Below are positions 19,589-31,557 of a stretch of 64,000 nucleotides of DNA, in pieces. Every line of letters begins with the position of its first letter. Positions within the stretch are counted from its first letter, which is position 1. Made by a program: the position numbers and the translations under genes. The notes under the pieces were generated by a model. The model searched no databases. It was not told the DNA's origin and worked only from the letters and a program-made list of their open reading frames with translations. Source of the stretch: Isoetes taiwanensis (taxonomy: Eukaryota > Streptophyta > Lycopodiopsida > Isoetales > Isoetaceae); contig JAJEKV010000075.1 in assembly GCA_021234155.1 (NCBI GenBank), positions 1,862,001-1,926,000 of the forward strand, given 5' to 3'.

Positions 19589-20050
19589 GTTCAAATCCTC
19601 TGAACCTTAAATTGTTTCCTTGCTTTTATGGTTCCATAGTTGTGATCCAAATGCAGCTCATGGACTACTAGATGCGGATTCACCATCACACGAGCACACC
19701 TTCACCATATATGAGATGCACGTTCACATGACTGCAGTGCACCATTGAAGACATGCCATCACCAACATGGGGCTTGGACCCCCTTCCCTTTTGTGCACTG
19801 CATATTAGATTTTAGGATAAGAAACATCCATATTCAGATTCAGCATGTGCTATGCACACTTTCATAAAAACATATCAGGGATTAGTCCCACCATGTGAAT
19901 TTGCAGGTTATTTTTGTCTTAAGAAGTGCATTATTGCTTTAGCAAGATCCCTAGTGCTGGCAAAAACAAATCTACATATGGTTGGATATGGATTAGGCAG
20001 AGCAAGCATACCTTTTACAAGCTGGCATTCCCTAGTAGCAGACAAGACAG
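19589..20050. repeat. Segmental duplication flank, copy 1
   Basis: The sequence from GGTTCAAATCCTCTGAACC to CTAGTAGCAGACAAGAC recurs at 21604-22044. It belongs to a duplication that also covers the phosphatase gene (unit 1 about 18990-20050, unit 2 about 20925-22044). Unit 2 has an extra ~100 bp between the gene start and this flank. Confidence 0.8.
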
Positions 20051-20458
20051 GCCCCATTTCGGTTACTGGTATTTTTTCCATCAAGCTCTAGGTCAATCCT
20101 CTGAACTGGTTCAGCTATCGTGCCTTGCCTTGAAGCTACGATCAACTGAAGCTATGATTTTGAGCCCAAGCAAGGAGCACCAAAGAACAACCCCATCTGC
20201 ATAAAAACCAAAGTAAAACAATGCAGAATATCCTTTTTTGATCATATCCTGCTGTACCGCCATCTATCTAGAAACTAACAAGGTAAAACAGTCTAGAAGA
20301 TGTCTTCTGCCATAGCCATATTCATGCTTGCGGAACTTTGCATCCAGTAATCAAATGTCAAACTATGTCTCTTCATTCTTTCGGTGAGCAATGGAAAATA
20401 CAGAGAGACTGGCAGAAACCTAAGTTTAGGTTTTTACAAAATTACACGTAAAAAAAAT
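20051..20458. other. Intergenic, no gene seen
   Basis: Spacer between the first segmental copy and the foldback. Nothing is recognised. Confidence 0.4.
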
Positions 20459-20598
20459 GACAACTCATAACATACGTATAAAGCTAAATAAAAAAGTGGA
20501 CACGTATGAAAATGAAGTTTCTACGGGCTTCTAAGCTCCATCTGTTATAAAAGCCCTAATGAAATGCAAAAGCATAGAAAAAAAGCAAAAGATTGTTA

Positions 20599-20991
20599 TG
20601 GCGATGGAGATGTTTAGTATTGATACAAGGTCCAATGGTTTCCTCTTGGAGCCCCAAATTCTTGGTAAGCCTACTTTAACATCATGGCTTTGATGTTATT
20701 GTCCGTCCCTATGCTATGGAGTTCTTACAAGCTATGGCATCGTGTTATGAAGTGGTGATGTTTACAAATGCCATCAAACATTATGTAGATAAGGTGTTAG
20801 ACATGTTGGATGCCAGAAATTGTTTTATCTCTCACAGGCTTTACAGGGACTCTTGCACTTTGATTCCAGATGGAAAGTGTATAAAGGAACTTACTCGTCT
20901 TGGAAGGAGCATCAGAAGTAGGCAATACTTTTCAATAGGTCCATCAAACTTAGTAGCTCTGTCTTTTTACAGTCCCCCACAAATGCCTTAA
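20599..20991 (+). pseudogene. Inverted, internally deleted phosphatase copy
   Basis: The plus strand begins ATGGCGATGGAGATGTTTAG like the other copies, then jumps over part of the N-terminus and over the whole of HAD motif I. It resumes at GFDVIVRPYAMEFLQAM and VVMFTNAIKHY and breaks off after LGRSIRS at about 20922, where it meets the end of copy 2. The acidic motif is also missing. It cannot encode an active phosphatase. Confidence 0.75.
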
Positions 20992-21463
20992 TTGGAACTC
21001 CATTACAAGAATTTTTGCTATAAGAGATAGGTCGGACGTCAACTATTAGTATTCTTCTGATGCTCCTTCCAAGACGAGTAAGTTCCTTTATACACTTTCC
21101 ATCTGGAGTCAAAGTGCAAGAGTCCCTGTAAAGCCTGTGAGAGATAAAACGATTTCCGGCATCTAGAACGTCTAACACCTTATCTTCATAATGTTTGGTG
21201 GCATTTGTAAACACCACCACTTCATAACACGATGCCATAGCTTGTAAGAACTCCCTAGCATAGGGACGAACAATAACATCAAAGCCATGATGTTGATCCT
21301 TAACAGCTACCGAATGGATGAGGGTTTCATCCATATCTAGAACTAGAGTAGGCTTACCAAGAATTTGGGGCTCCAAGAGGAGACCATTCGACCTTGTAAC
21401 CTTTGTTGATGTTGTCAAATCATCACTATCCGATAACTCAATACTAAACATCTCCATCGCCAT
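20912..21463 (-). pseudogene. CTD-phosphatase-like copy 2, truncated
   Basis: 183 codons, nearly identical to copy 1 for the first 140 residues. HAD motif I DMDETL is intact, but the acidic motif reads VDVRPISY instead of VDDRPISY, losing a metal-binding acid. The C-terminus ends at KSIAYF because the inverted copy begins there. Together these point to a non-functional copy that forms the right arm and loop of the foldback. Confidence 0.7.
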
Positions 21464-21603
21464 AACAATCTTTTGCTTTTTTTTTTATGCTTTTGCATTT
21501 CATTAGGGCTTTTATAACAAATGGAGCTTAGAAGCCCGTAGAAACTTCATTTTCATACGTGTCCACTTTTTATTTAGCTGTATACGTCTGTTATGAGTTG
21601 TGG

Positions 21604-22044
21604 GGTTCAAATCCTCTGAACCTTAAATTGTTTCCTTGCTTTTATGGTTCCATAGTTGTGATCCAAATGAAGTTCATGGACTACTAGATGTTGATTCACC
21701 ATCACACGAGCACACCTTCACCATAAATGAGGTGCACGTTCACATGACTGCAGTGCACCATTGAAGACATGCCATCACCAACATGGGGCTTGGACCCCCT
21801 TCCCTTTTGTGCATTGCATATTAAATTTTAGGATAAAAAACATGCATATTCAGATTCAGCATGTGCTACATCACACTTTAACATATCAGGGATTAGTTCC
21901 ACCATGTGAACTTGCAGGTTAGTGCATTATTGCTTTAGCAAGATCCTTCGTGCTGGCAAAAACAAATCTACATATGCTTGGATATGGATTTGGCAGAGCA
22001 AGCATACCTTTTACAAGCTGGCATTCCCTAGTAGCAGACAAGAC
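21604..22044. repeat. Segmental duplication flank, copy 2
   Basis: Copy of 19589-20050. It ends abruptly at GCAGACAAGAC, where the copia LTR begins; in copy 1 the sequence continues AGGCCCCATTTCGG. The copia insertion therefore postdates the duplication. Confidence 0.8.
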
Positions 22045-22586
22045 TGAAGGATTATGCCTAGATAATTGAATAATTATGACTAGGTAAATTTTCAAATAGC
22101 AATGATGCAAATGCTTTCAAATATCAAACAATTTATTCAAATACTCCAGCATTTTCTATTCAAATAACCATTGAACAAACCATTAGGATTTCTACTGTTC
22201 ATATTGCATTGACCATATTATTGTAGCAATATTGACTTTTATTTCGATTATTAAGCTTGATCTTTGAATTCTTCAATCGATCCCCCTACATACTCAAAGA
22301 TAATCCAAATGCACCCTACATCTTTGTTTATATCCAGATCTGTCTGGCCGATCGGCCTGATCGACTTCTTAGCCGGAATTTCGGTCAACCTTGGCATTCA
22401 GCCATTCGACCATTATCCTTTACTTCTATAATGGTTAAAGCATTCTAATCTGTGACTTTTAACCTTTAACCATAATATAACGACCTAGGTTATAATTTAC
22501 CTAGGCCATTAACTTAGCAATAACCATTCAAGCTAATTTTCACATTTGATCCCAATATCAAATGATTACTACCTAACTTCCTTTCA
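22045..22586 (-). repeat. Copia LTR (3' LTR on the minus strand)
   Basis: A 542-bp segment bounded by TGAAGG and CTTTCA on the plus strand, so it reads TG...CA on the minus. It follows directly after a purine tract (TTGAAAGGGGAGAT, minus strand, 22587-22600) and the end of the pol frame. It abuts AAGAC of the duplicated flank. The partner LTR was not found. Confidence 0.75.
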
Positions 22587-25433
22587 ATCTCCCCTTTCAA
22601 CTGAGTCTATATTTTTCCCTGAATAACCATAACAATTTCTTCTCTATAGGTTTTGGCTATGAAATATTACATGATCAATAACTTTCATTCTCCCCTTTAT
22701 GTAATATTTCACAGTCCACGGGCAATTAAGCAAACTTCTCAACTCTTCAAATCTACTTGTTGTCAATGCTTTGGTAAACAAATCTTCTCTTTTAATTGAT
22801 ATAGGTTAGATCACATAATTTTTTTCAACCACATCCCTAATAAAATGAACTTGCATTTCAATATGTTTTGATCTCTCATGCAAGACAGGATTTTTTGACA
22901 TAGCTATGCAACTAGTACTGTCACAGTACATAACAGTTGCATTTTTCTGTATAAATCCAAGTTCATTAATGAGTCTCCTTTTCCATGTATTTCTTTGAAT
23001 TTCGGGATTATATTTTATTCGCACTTGGGCTATGCTTCCTTGTTTTTTAGACTTCCATAACTATCTTGGGAGCACCTCCCAAGATAGTTACATTAGATCA
23101 AGATCCCTCCCAAAAAAGATCACAATAAGCCTTCAAATTCAAATCAACGGAATTATACATAATGCCAACATGCATTGTACCTTTCAGATATCTTAAAATT
23201 CTCTTTGGCTGCAATCCAGTGTGCTCGTCCAGGATTATGATTGTACCTGCTGAGAAGATTTACTGCAAAAGCAATATCAGGTCTTGTGCAGTTAGCAACA
23301 TATGACAAAAATCCTATAAGTGATCTATATGGTACTTCCTCCATCTGTTTTTGCTCTTCAAGAGTTTATGGACTTAATAACATGGATATTTTGTGTCCTG
23401 GCACTATAGATGTATTTGTTGCATTGCAACTCTTCATTCCAAATCTCTCCAGCATATTTTTGATGTGAGTTTGATGACTCAAAGCTAAGATTTTACTATT
23501 TCTGTCCCTGAATACTTCTATGCCCAGAAACCTTCTCAATTCACCAAGATCAGTCATTTGGAATCTTTGATTCAAGATCTCTTTGCATTTATTCAATGTT
23601 TCTGCTCCTTTTGCCACCATAATGTTGTTCTCAACATATAATGCAATGATGCACCATTCATCTCCATTTCTAAACCTATACAAGTTCCCATCATGATTTA
23701 ATTTTTCAAAGCCTTGTTGTTTCAAATAATTGGTTATGCATTTGTACCATTCCCTTGGGGACTGCTTCAACCCATACACTGCTCGATTTAACCTCCATAC
23801 TTTTTCTTCTCCTTCCTCAAAACCTGGAGCTTGTCTTAGGTACACTTCCTCTTCTAATTTTGCATTCAAAAAAGCTGTACTTACTTCCATATGGTGAATT
23901 TCTAGATCACATGAGTTTGCTATGGCCAGCAATATCCTCAAACTGTTTATTTTGACCAGAGGGGATAAAGTTTCATCATAATCCTTTCCCCTTTTTTGTG
24001 AAAATCCCTGAGCAACCAATCTTGCCTTATATTTCTTTGTTTTTCCATCTGCTTCTATTTTGATTCTGAAAATCCACTTGTTCCCTACAACATTTTTGTT
24101 TTGTGGTCTCTCAACCAATTCATATGTCCCTGTTCTTTTAAAAGCCTGTATTTCTTCCTCCATGGCTTTAAGCCAATGTTCAGAATTTTTTCCATTTATA
24201 GCTTCATTATAATTGCTTGGTATGTCATAGTTTTCCAATACCAAAATATCAAAAATATTCTCGATTTCACCTTCATGAGGCTGAAGTCTTTTGCTTCTCC
24301 CTTATTCATTCCTTCCATGCAATTCAGTATTTGCTTGATTTTCATCCCTTAGGATTTGTGCCTCAGATCTTCTAGTCCTTGTTTTCTGTTTTTCCAAAAT
24401 CTGTGGTTGCTCTACTTTATCTTCATTTTGTGTCATAGAGTCCTCTCTTTCATTGCTGAAATGTTCTTCCTCCATCCCTGTAGCAGCATGCATTGACTCA
24501 TCATTTTCTTCATTGTTTTGGTCATCAAACAGATCTCCAGCAGTCTTCTTATGTTCTCCTTTTCCAGCAAGTTCCTGCTCCATCTTGTTTTCTTGCACAC
24601 TTTCACTTAGGTCAGTCACATTTACCTTTTGAATTTTTCTCGTAAACCTGAGACTCATCGAATATTACATCTCGACTCACTATAACTTTTTTGTGAACCC
24701 GGATCATATAGCCTATATGCCTTGGAGTTTGTGTCATATCCCACCAAGTATGTAATATATGCTCTATCATCCAACTTTTTTCTCAATTGTTCAGGTACAT
24801 GTGCAAATGTTAAGCATCCATAGGCTTTTAGATCATTGTAGCCTGGCATTTTGCCTGACCATAACATTTCAGGGACGGTTCCCTTTGTACTGACAGATGG
24901 CAAGATGTTTTGAACATAAGCGGCGGTATTCAAAGCTTCATTCCAAACATAATTGGGTAATCCAAAATATTTTAGCATAGATCTAACTTTGCATTTAATA
25001 AGGTTCTATTTTTTTCTCTCAGCTACCCCATTTTGTTGGGAAGAGTATCTACAAGTTAATTGTCTTCTAATTCCTCTTTTTGCACAAAACCTTTTAAATT
25101 CATGGGATAGATACTCACCTCCCCTGTCAGACCTTATACATTTGACTCTTCTTCCAGTCTCGAGCTCCACCTCAGCAACAAATAACTTTAGTGCATCATA
25201 AGCTTGATATTTTGTTCTCAAATTATATCATTTTGTTTTCCTGCTAAAAGCATCTATGAATGTCATAAAATATCTTGTGTCCTGCCATACTAGTAACATT
25301 TATTAGACCACAAAGGTCAGTATGCACCAAATCTAAGATTCCTTTTGCTCTTTTGAGTGATCTTCTAAATGGCAGCCTGGTTTGTTTCCCAAGAATGCAC
25401 CCTGCACATATCAGGTTTTCATTTCCATCTCCA
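22587..25433 (-). mobile_element. Ty1/copia retrotransposon, 5'-truncated, broken pol
   Basis: Minus-strand pol pieces in copia order. The gag-pre-integrase end (ICAGCILGKQTRLPF) lies near 25400-25300. The integrase has CIRSDRGGEYLSHEF and QQNGVAERKK (25221-25006). Linker pieces lie at 24978-24302. Reverse transcriptase, 24244-23366, has KWIFRIKIEADGK, LVAQGFSQKRG and VYGLKQSPREWYK. RNase H, 23344-22806, has MYCDSTSCIAMSKNP and HERSKHIE. The polymerase box that should read YVDD reads YVEN, and several frame changes separate the pieces, so it is inactive. The gag and 5' end are missing: the copia sequence stops at 25433 where a Helitron end is inserted. Confidence 0.85.
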
Positions 25434-25465
25434 CTAGTAACGGGTGCCCGGCGTTGCCGGGCATA
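25434..25465 (-). mobile_element. Helitron 3' terminus 1
   Basis: On the minus strand the stem GCCCGGC-AAC-GCCGGGC is followed by ACCCGTTA and CTAG, then a host T. A GC-rich hairpin 8-12 nt before CTRR, inserted in front of T, is the Helitron 3' signature. The element body extends to higher coordinates. It interrupts the copia gag-pre-integrase region. Confidence 0.6.
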
Positions 25466-25469
25466 GTTA

Positions 25470-26485
25470 CGGGTGTGTTGTAGGCAATGATGAAGTTGTA
25501 GAGACTTAAATACATATATTGATCTAATTAAGTCGTATAAGACGTAAAGAAGCCCTTGCAATAAAGAAATGAAATGATCTTATCGAAAGCGATTCGTTGT
25601 TAGGTTTGAGTGCTATTGTAGGCAAGCATGAAGTAGCATATGTAGATTACCTTGCTAAATTGAAGGGCAAGAGAAAAATGGGAGAACTGAAGTAGGCCTT
25701 AATGTAGTTTTATTATAGAAAAGCATATATAGAATAAGTTAGTAGATTTAAATGGGGGCAAGACAAAAATTGGAGATTGGAAAAGAAATTATTATATAAT
25801 ATCAACAAATGTAACTTGGATAAACTACATGATACATGCTACAAAGCATAAAATGAAATAGTTCTTCCTTGAAGGCAAAAATGTTCTCAAATAATCCTTT
25901 ACATTCATCCCATTGCATTGTTTGATTCTTTACATTGATCCCATTCCGTCGTTCAAACACCAGGCATAAGAATAGTATAGGTGGACATGAAATTCTGGGC
26001 ATGGGGCGTGATTTTGCTAAATTTGAAAGGGATCAAGAGAGGTATAGAAGAAGGGAGACGATATGTCCAGTGGTTCAAAAATACATATTTGTTCTATTCT
26101 AGCTTAGATTTGAAAAGGAGTTGATATTTGTTCTATTCTAGCTTATTCATTGAAAAATTCATATTTGTTGATTTCTCTCTTGTAGGGGACATGAAAGAGA
26201 AGCCATACCTTGACGATCCGGTGGGCATTTGTCCAAGGACCACTAATCTTAAGATGCCTGATATTGCAACATTTTGTTAGTCCCTTCAAAGATGGGAAGC
26301 AAGAGGTGACTAAAGTGGCACTTTGTAGATGGGCTTGATGAAGTACCTCAACATTCCTTTATATGGAGCTTGAAATATAACATTATACATGTGACAATCT
26401 TTGTGGACTAATGCTTAATATTGAAATGGCTCGAAGTACCTTGGAATCCATATATATGAAGCTTAAATTGCCAACTTATACCAAA
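25470..26485. other. Probable Helitron body, non-coding
   Basis: AT-rich sequence between two Helitron 3' termini. No Rep/helicase coding is seen, so the element would be non-autonomous. The 5' TC end was not identified. Confidence 0.35.
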
Positions 26486-26515
26486 CTAGTTATGGGTGCC
26501 CGGCGTTGCCGGGCC
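26486..26515 (-). mobile_element. Helitron 3' terminus 2
   Basis: Same stem as at 25434, GCCCGGC-AAC-GCCGGGC, then ACCCATAA and CTAG in front of T (minus strand). The subterminal sequence (CTTAGTACCAACTTGAGAAG on plus) recurs in diverged form at 27590. Confidence 0.6.
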
Positions 26516-26519
26516 TTAG

Positions 26520-29400
26520 TACCAACTTGAGAAGCCTTTTCCAACCAAAATGACTTTGGAGAGCAAGTGCAACAACGAAATGCAACTTAGGTTGCATTTT
26601 GCCGTATTCGCCAATGGCACCACGCCATCTGGCCTAGTACTGAAGCTTTACTAATGTTCCTTCTCCATGATCAGTAGAGATTTTTATTTATCTTACCTTT
26701 TGTGAAGTTGAAGGTAACTCTAGGGCAACAACGACTTCCTGGAATGAATTTGAGACGCTCCATCTTACCTTCTCTGTCGAACATAATTGCTCTTCAAAAA
26801 GCTTCCTGTTGCATATAGTACAATTGAAGAGAATTTTAATATCAATACAAAAGAATAAAAATACAGATTAAGCAAGCTATAGACACCTTGCTAGTCAAAT
26901 GCTCCTTCTTATATTCTAGTAAGCATGACCAGTGAATAGAATGCCCAAAATCTAAATCCAACACAGTGCAACGCATAGGCAAAGCTGCAAGCACGGAATT
27001 CTCAACCATCATACTTTCAAGAAGCTTCTTACAGAGCAAGAATAGCATGCAACTTCTTGGCCGATCCACATAAAACATGGATTAACTTTAGCAGAGTCTG
27101 TGCCAAATCAGCCTCGGCTTACAAATCCCTCTGAAGATATGCTCATGGATGCCATGGGGATGCATGTGGATTACTATCTGGCATGCCCTTGGAGTGAAAA
27201 ATTGTTAAGTTTTGCTCCACCTTCTTTTATCCATCATCTCAATATGTGACCTACTTACCGCTGTTGACATCAACATATCTGAACAACCGAAGAGTTATGC
27301 TCATGCAAGCAAAAGTGTTCTAAACCTTTCATCTAATACATATCAAAATTATAGGAAATGTCCTACAACCACCATAAATGAAGGGTAAAATACACGTAGC
27401 TCGGTGTCATTTTGAAGAGATGGTTCAAGCATCATGTTCTTGAACAATATCTATGCTAATAAGAATTTCTAAGAGTAATACCTGTCACAGTTATCTACCA
27501 TTCACTTGTTTTGATGATGTAGCCATTTTCTACTGCAAAAATCAATCCAAAAGTAAGAATTTTGAAGAGAACATACCAAGGTTGCCAGGCTTTAGCACCA
27601 ATCTGAGAAGCTTTCTGTAACCAAAATGGCCTTGGAGAGCAAGTCCAAGTTGTGTCAAATATATGGTGATATAATGAGCACTCTGGCTTTAGCATGAACA
27701 TGAACCACCTACTCTTATCAAAATAGGCATTGGAGCAAAAGTGCAATTTGTGTCAAATTGTCAGAGTTATAAAATATATAGAAATAGCAATGGAAGTATT
27801 TACTTAATTTGTCTATTGGTGCTATATAGAGGAGGTGATCGTTCGATTTGCATTAAATTGAATTGAACAGAGTTTTATTTGTCCACGAAGATCAATGCAA
27901 TGTGAATGTGGATAAAATGTGACATTGATTTGGCATCGTATGTGGTTAAGTAAATATGTTGCTTGTTCATTGACAAAAGTATGTTGTGAATGAGATGTTG
28001 CATTGAACATGTCAAAATCTTGTTTGTTAAATTTGTGCAACAATTAATTGGGCAAGCATCTACCTATGTGATTTTAAATAGTAGAGTTAATTACCTTGAT
28101 TTGGGCAATATATTGCTTGCTTGTTGACAATAGTAGTCAAAATCTTCTATCTTAAAAGTGTGCAACGAATATATGTTGCGCAAAACATGAAAAGTACCTG
28201 ATAGTCTTTGTGGCACTTCTACTATGGGGGCCCTTTAGGTGGAGCTAGGTTTTAAGCATTTAGGCAGCTCATACGGACACATCTGCAACTTCATATGTTC
28301 TTCAATGACACTGCTTCATGATGTCATGAAATGACTAAAAGAAGAGAAATTTAAAAGGAGCAATATTTGGATATGTTCAGCAAATAAATGCTAGAGAGTT
28401 CTATTTAGCTTGAACACATGTGGCGGAAGATGAGCTTTAAGTAAACGATGGAGAAAATCGGACCAATGGGAGAATGCAGGTACATGCATATTAGACATGG
28501 CTATCACACTTCCTGCTCTCTCAATATCGTCTATTCTAGGAGGCAAGTTGGATTTCTTTGCTCATCACCACCCAATTCTCTGTGGACTGCCTCTTTTAAG
28601 TACCTAAACTATCTCCTCTTTCATTGCTCCAAAGAGTCCATTGACTTTATAAAAAAGTATCCAAGTGGAAGTGGTTGCCGCGATTTGTGCTAACCTTTTA
28701 TCTGCTCTTTTTGTTCATTTCCTTTTCATTTGCAATATTATCCTCTGTTACGCCACATTGCACGTATAATGATTCAACCACCTCGGCCCATTACGTCACT
28801 TTCGGGTTCTTTGCAACATCCCTCCAACTGCGTGTTTCAAATGCAGTTCTCATGGTATAAATCCAGCAGTGCAAAGGTTCCATTATCAACCCATGCTAGA
28901 CATGGGGCACACTTGCGCAAATAAGGTGAAGGCTTGGCACAATAACTGCCATCTTCATCGTCTTCTTCCTTAGATGGATGAAGCCACCATCCTCGTCGTT
29001 TGCATCTATGGAGGTGGACTTTAAGCCACCATCCTCCTCATGAAAGTGCAGAGATGTCAATATTGCGTTCTTTTGTGGTGCACGCATCAGGTTAGGGACT
29101 CCTTCAGCCTGGGCAGCAGGAAACAGAAATTAAAGCGTGGTCTCTTTTATCTGTCTCTTTTATGCCTCATTTATGCTGCAATTTACAGTGCTGGGCAGTT
29201 AAAACTCTATATATATGCTTACCCAAAATGGTATTAGTGAGGCGAAAACACTCTAAGAAAAATCACTACATTGAAATAACATATTCGAGAAACTCAAGTA
29301 TGATCTTAGGTAAGGTGTGATGAATATTAATTTGTGGCGATTGATGTTCATAATATTCTACACTTTGCACCATTCTGTGATGGGGTCAAAACGGATTTTC
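26520..29400. other. Non-coding; diverged Helitron-like repeat at 27577-27660
   Basis: No gene is supported. 27577-27660 (GTTGCCAGGCTTTAGCACC, GAGAAGC, AACCAAAATGGCCTTGGAGAGCAAG) matches 26505-26570 with about 20% change but lacks the terminal hairpin and CTAG. The rest is AT-rich, with short unrecognised frames. Confidence 0.4.
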
Positions 29401-29431
29401 CAGCTCATCATATGGTTTTGGAACCGTTGCA

Positions 29432-29549
29432 GCAAGTCAAGATAATAGTAAACGGTTCTTTGCTGTTCTGAATCTTGTACAGAAACACAAGCAAGTAAAG
29501 ATAAAAGTCAACGATTCTTCACTGTTCTGAATCTTGTATAGAAACACAG
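29432..29549. repeat. 59-bp tandem duplication
   Basis: Two copies of a unit starting GCAAGTCAAGATAA/GCAAGTAAAGATAA and containing CTGTTCTGAATCTTGTA. Confidence 0.7.
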
Positions 29550-29560
29550 CAACCACAAAT

Positions 29561-29752
29561 CAAGGAGCAAAACAAGAGCTTGTGGACCACAAGAAAATCT
29601 TGTTCTTCTTAAAACAAGGAGCAAAACAAGAGCTTTGCACCACAAGAAAATCTAGTTCCCCTCAAAACAAGGAGTGAGACAAGAGCTTTGACCACAAGAA
29701 AGTCTTTTTCTTCTCAAAATAAAAACAAAACAAGAGCTTTGCACCACAACAA
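29561..29752. repeat. ~53-bp minisatellite, about four copies
   Basis: Units with AAACAAGAGCTTTG and CACCACAAGAAAATCT start near 29561, 29615, 29668 and 29720. It lies just before the gag region of the split gypsy element. Confidence 0.7.
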
Positions 29753-30015
29753 AAAAATGAAATTACTTGACAAGAATTAGACACAAGAAGCTTCAAAATC
29801 CATGGCTTATTGAGAAGGGAAGAGAAATAGATTTGCATGATTCCAAACAAGGAGCAGAACTGAGTTCTTGGCTCTCCTGTGCATACTCTTTGAAACATGA
29901 ACGTTTGTGGCTGATGCTTTTCTTTACTACAGTTATTCTTAACCCTTCAATTCACAATTCACAATTGTTTAAAACCTGAGGCAATCGGGAAGAAGAGCAT
30001 GAGCTTATAAGAGGG

Positions 30016-31557
30016 TTGAGCAGTAGATCTAGAGTTTATAGAGTTTACAGGAAGATGTATAAGTTGCAAAAACAAGAAGGCTTTGATACTATACACAAAG
30101 CTTTCATCAAAGCCATTGAGATTGCCAATGTTTCTTCTTATCTTCCTGATGATGTACACATGTCTAATGATCCTTTCTTTCCAGATTATGAGCCAGAATA
30201 TATGGGCAGTGGTCCAGTGCCAGTTTATGCTATTCAGAAGGAGAAGAACAAGCCAAAAATGGAGGAGTCAGTTAGTCCTGTAGCTGATGTCAGAGTTAGT
30301 CCTGTAGCTGATGTCAGAGCCAGATCACAAAGGTATCTGAAGCATTACTGGAAGTCACAAAACAACTTCAAGAAATAAAATCTACTTCAAGATCTATCCA
30401 CTTTGTGCATATTGCCAAAGAGATACTCACTCCTCTGATTATTGTTGGTATAGACCATGTACTAAATGTGGAAAGAGAGGGCATTTTGGTAAGGAATGCC
30501 CAATTTGTGCTTTTTGCAAGACCATTGGACGTTATGAAGACAGGTGTAGTGTGAAAGAGTATTTTGCAAGATGGAAGCAGCTAAAGCAACTGAATCAAGT
30601 GCTCCTGATCCAGTTGTATCAATCAGGTTTATGCAGGAATTAAAAGAGCAGGAAGAAATCATGGCTGTGCACACCAGAGCCATGCAAGGTGCAAGACATA
30701 AAGAAACTGTCCATGGCAGGATTGAAACAAAGGTATCCAAGAAAAAAACAAAGGAAGATAATCAGGTTGTACCTATTCCTCAAAGGAAGATAATCAGGTT
30801 GTACCTATTCCTCCCCGTCAAAAATATGCTAGAAGCTGATGAGTTTGATTTTTTAATGATAAATGCAAAGATAAGTGTAGACCTACTTACATTGCTAAGA
30901 ATTGCACCATCTTATATAGAGAAGATCTTGAATCTAACCAAAGAAGAGCATGTCAATTTATCACAAGAAGAACAAATAGCTCTCACAGGTCATATTGATG
31001 AGCAAATGCTAGTGCAAAATGAATATGACCCAGGTGCTTTCACATGTGCAGCTAAGGTTGGCCAGAGAACACTTACTAAAGTGCTACTTGATGGAGGATT
31101 CCTTTGAATGTCATGCCTCATCATGTAATGAAAATGTGTGGCCTGGAAATAGATAGGAAAGCACTTATGGTGTTAAAATCCTTTTCAACTTCGAAAATAA
31201 ATCCTATAGGCATTTTAAGCAATGCTTTGATAGATGTTGAAGGCATTGTAGTTGCTACCAACTATGTAGTGGTGGCCTTTGAAGGTATGGATGACAAGAC
31301 AGGATATATATGACCTACTTTTTAGGAAGGAGATAGCTTTCCACAATGGATGCAAGACCTATTTGGTCAAAAGGAGAATGCACTATATCAGATTGCAAGA
31401 GAACAATAACCCTACTCAACAAGTTAGGTGAGTTTGAATCCCTCAATTTTATGGAAGAAGACTTGTTGGTTCCAAATCTTTTGGATAGTATGAAATGGCT
31501 ATTCTTTGTTTCCAATGCAAAGTCAAATTATGAGCAAAGGTTAATACATTTTTCATT
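30016..31557 (+). mobile_element. Ty3/gypsy element, left half (gag, zinc knuckles, protease)
   Basis: 30016-30378 is a gag-like frame, including a 24-bp tandem duplication at 30267-30314 (VSPVADVR twice). About 30390-30570 encodes two canonical CX2CX4HX4C knuckles (CAYCQRDTHSSDYC, CTKCGKRGHFGKEC) and a third in which His is Arg. 30571-31107 leads into the retropepsin start VLLDGG; a frame change follows and NVMPHHVMKMCGLEI continues to 31313. There is also a 30-bp tandem duplication near 30752-30812. No 5' LTR was found. The element is cut at 31557 by an 11-kb insertion and resumes at 42627. Confidence 0.7.

Larger units (their letters stand above)
20459..21604. repeat. Large inverted repeat of the phosphatase locus (foldback)
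   Basis: The left arm (20459-20914) and right arm (about 21053-21604) are reverse complements over promoter-proximal sequence (CAACTCATAACATACG at the left edge, TATACGTCTGTTATGAGTTG at the right) and over coding sequence (GGAGCATCAGAAG against CTTCTGATGCTCC). The loop is about 140 nt. The left arm has two internal deletions, one removing the DMDET region. A transcript crossing it would fold into a long duplex homologous to the intact gene at 18876-19538. Confidence 0.8.

Noticed and set aside
19589-19610. GGTTCAAATCC, a perfect tRNA B-box, also at 21605 and in similar form near 7845 (minus strand)
   Set aside because: No A-box, acceptor stem or anticodon arm at the right distance; at most a tRNA-derived scrap or chance.
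29561-29752. Regularly spaced repeats that could suggest a CRISPR array
   Set aside because: Units are directly adjacent minisatellite copies without unique spacers, and the genome is eukaryotic.
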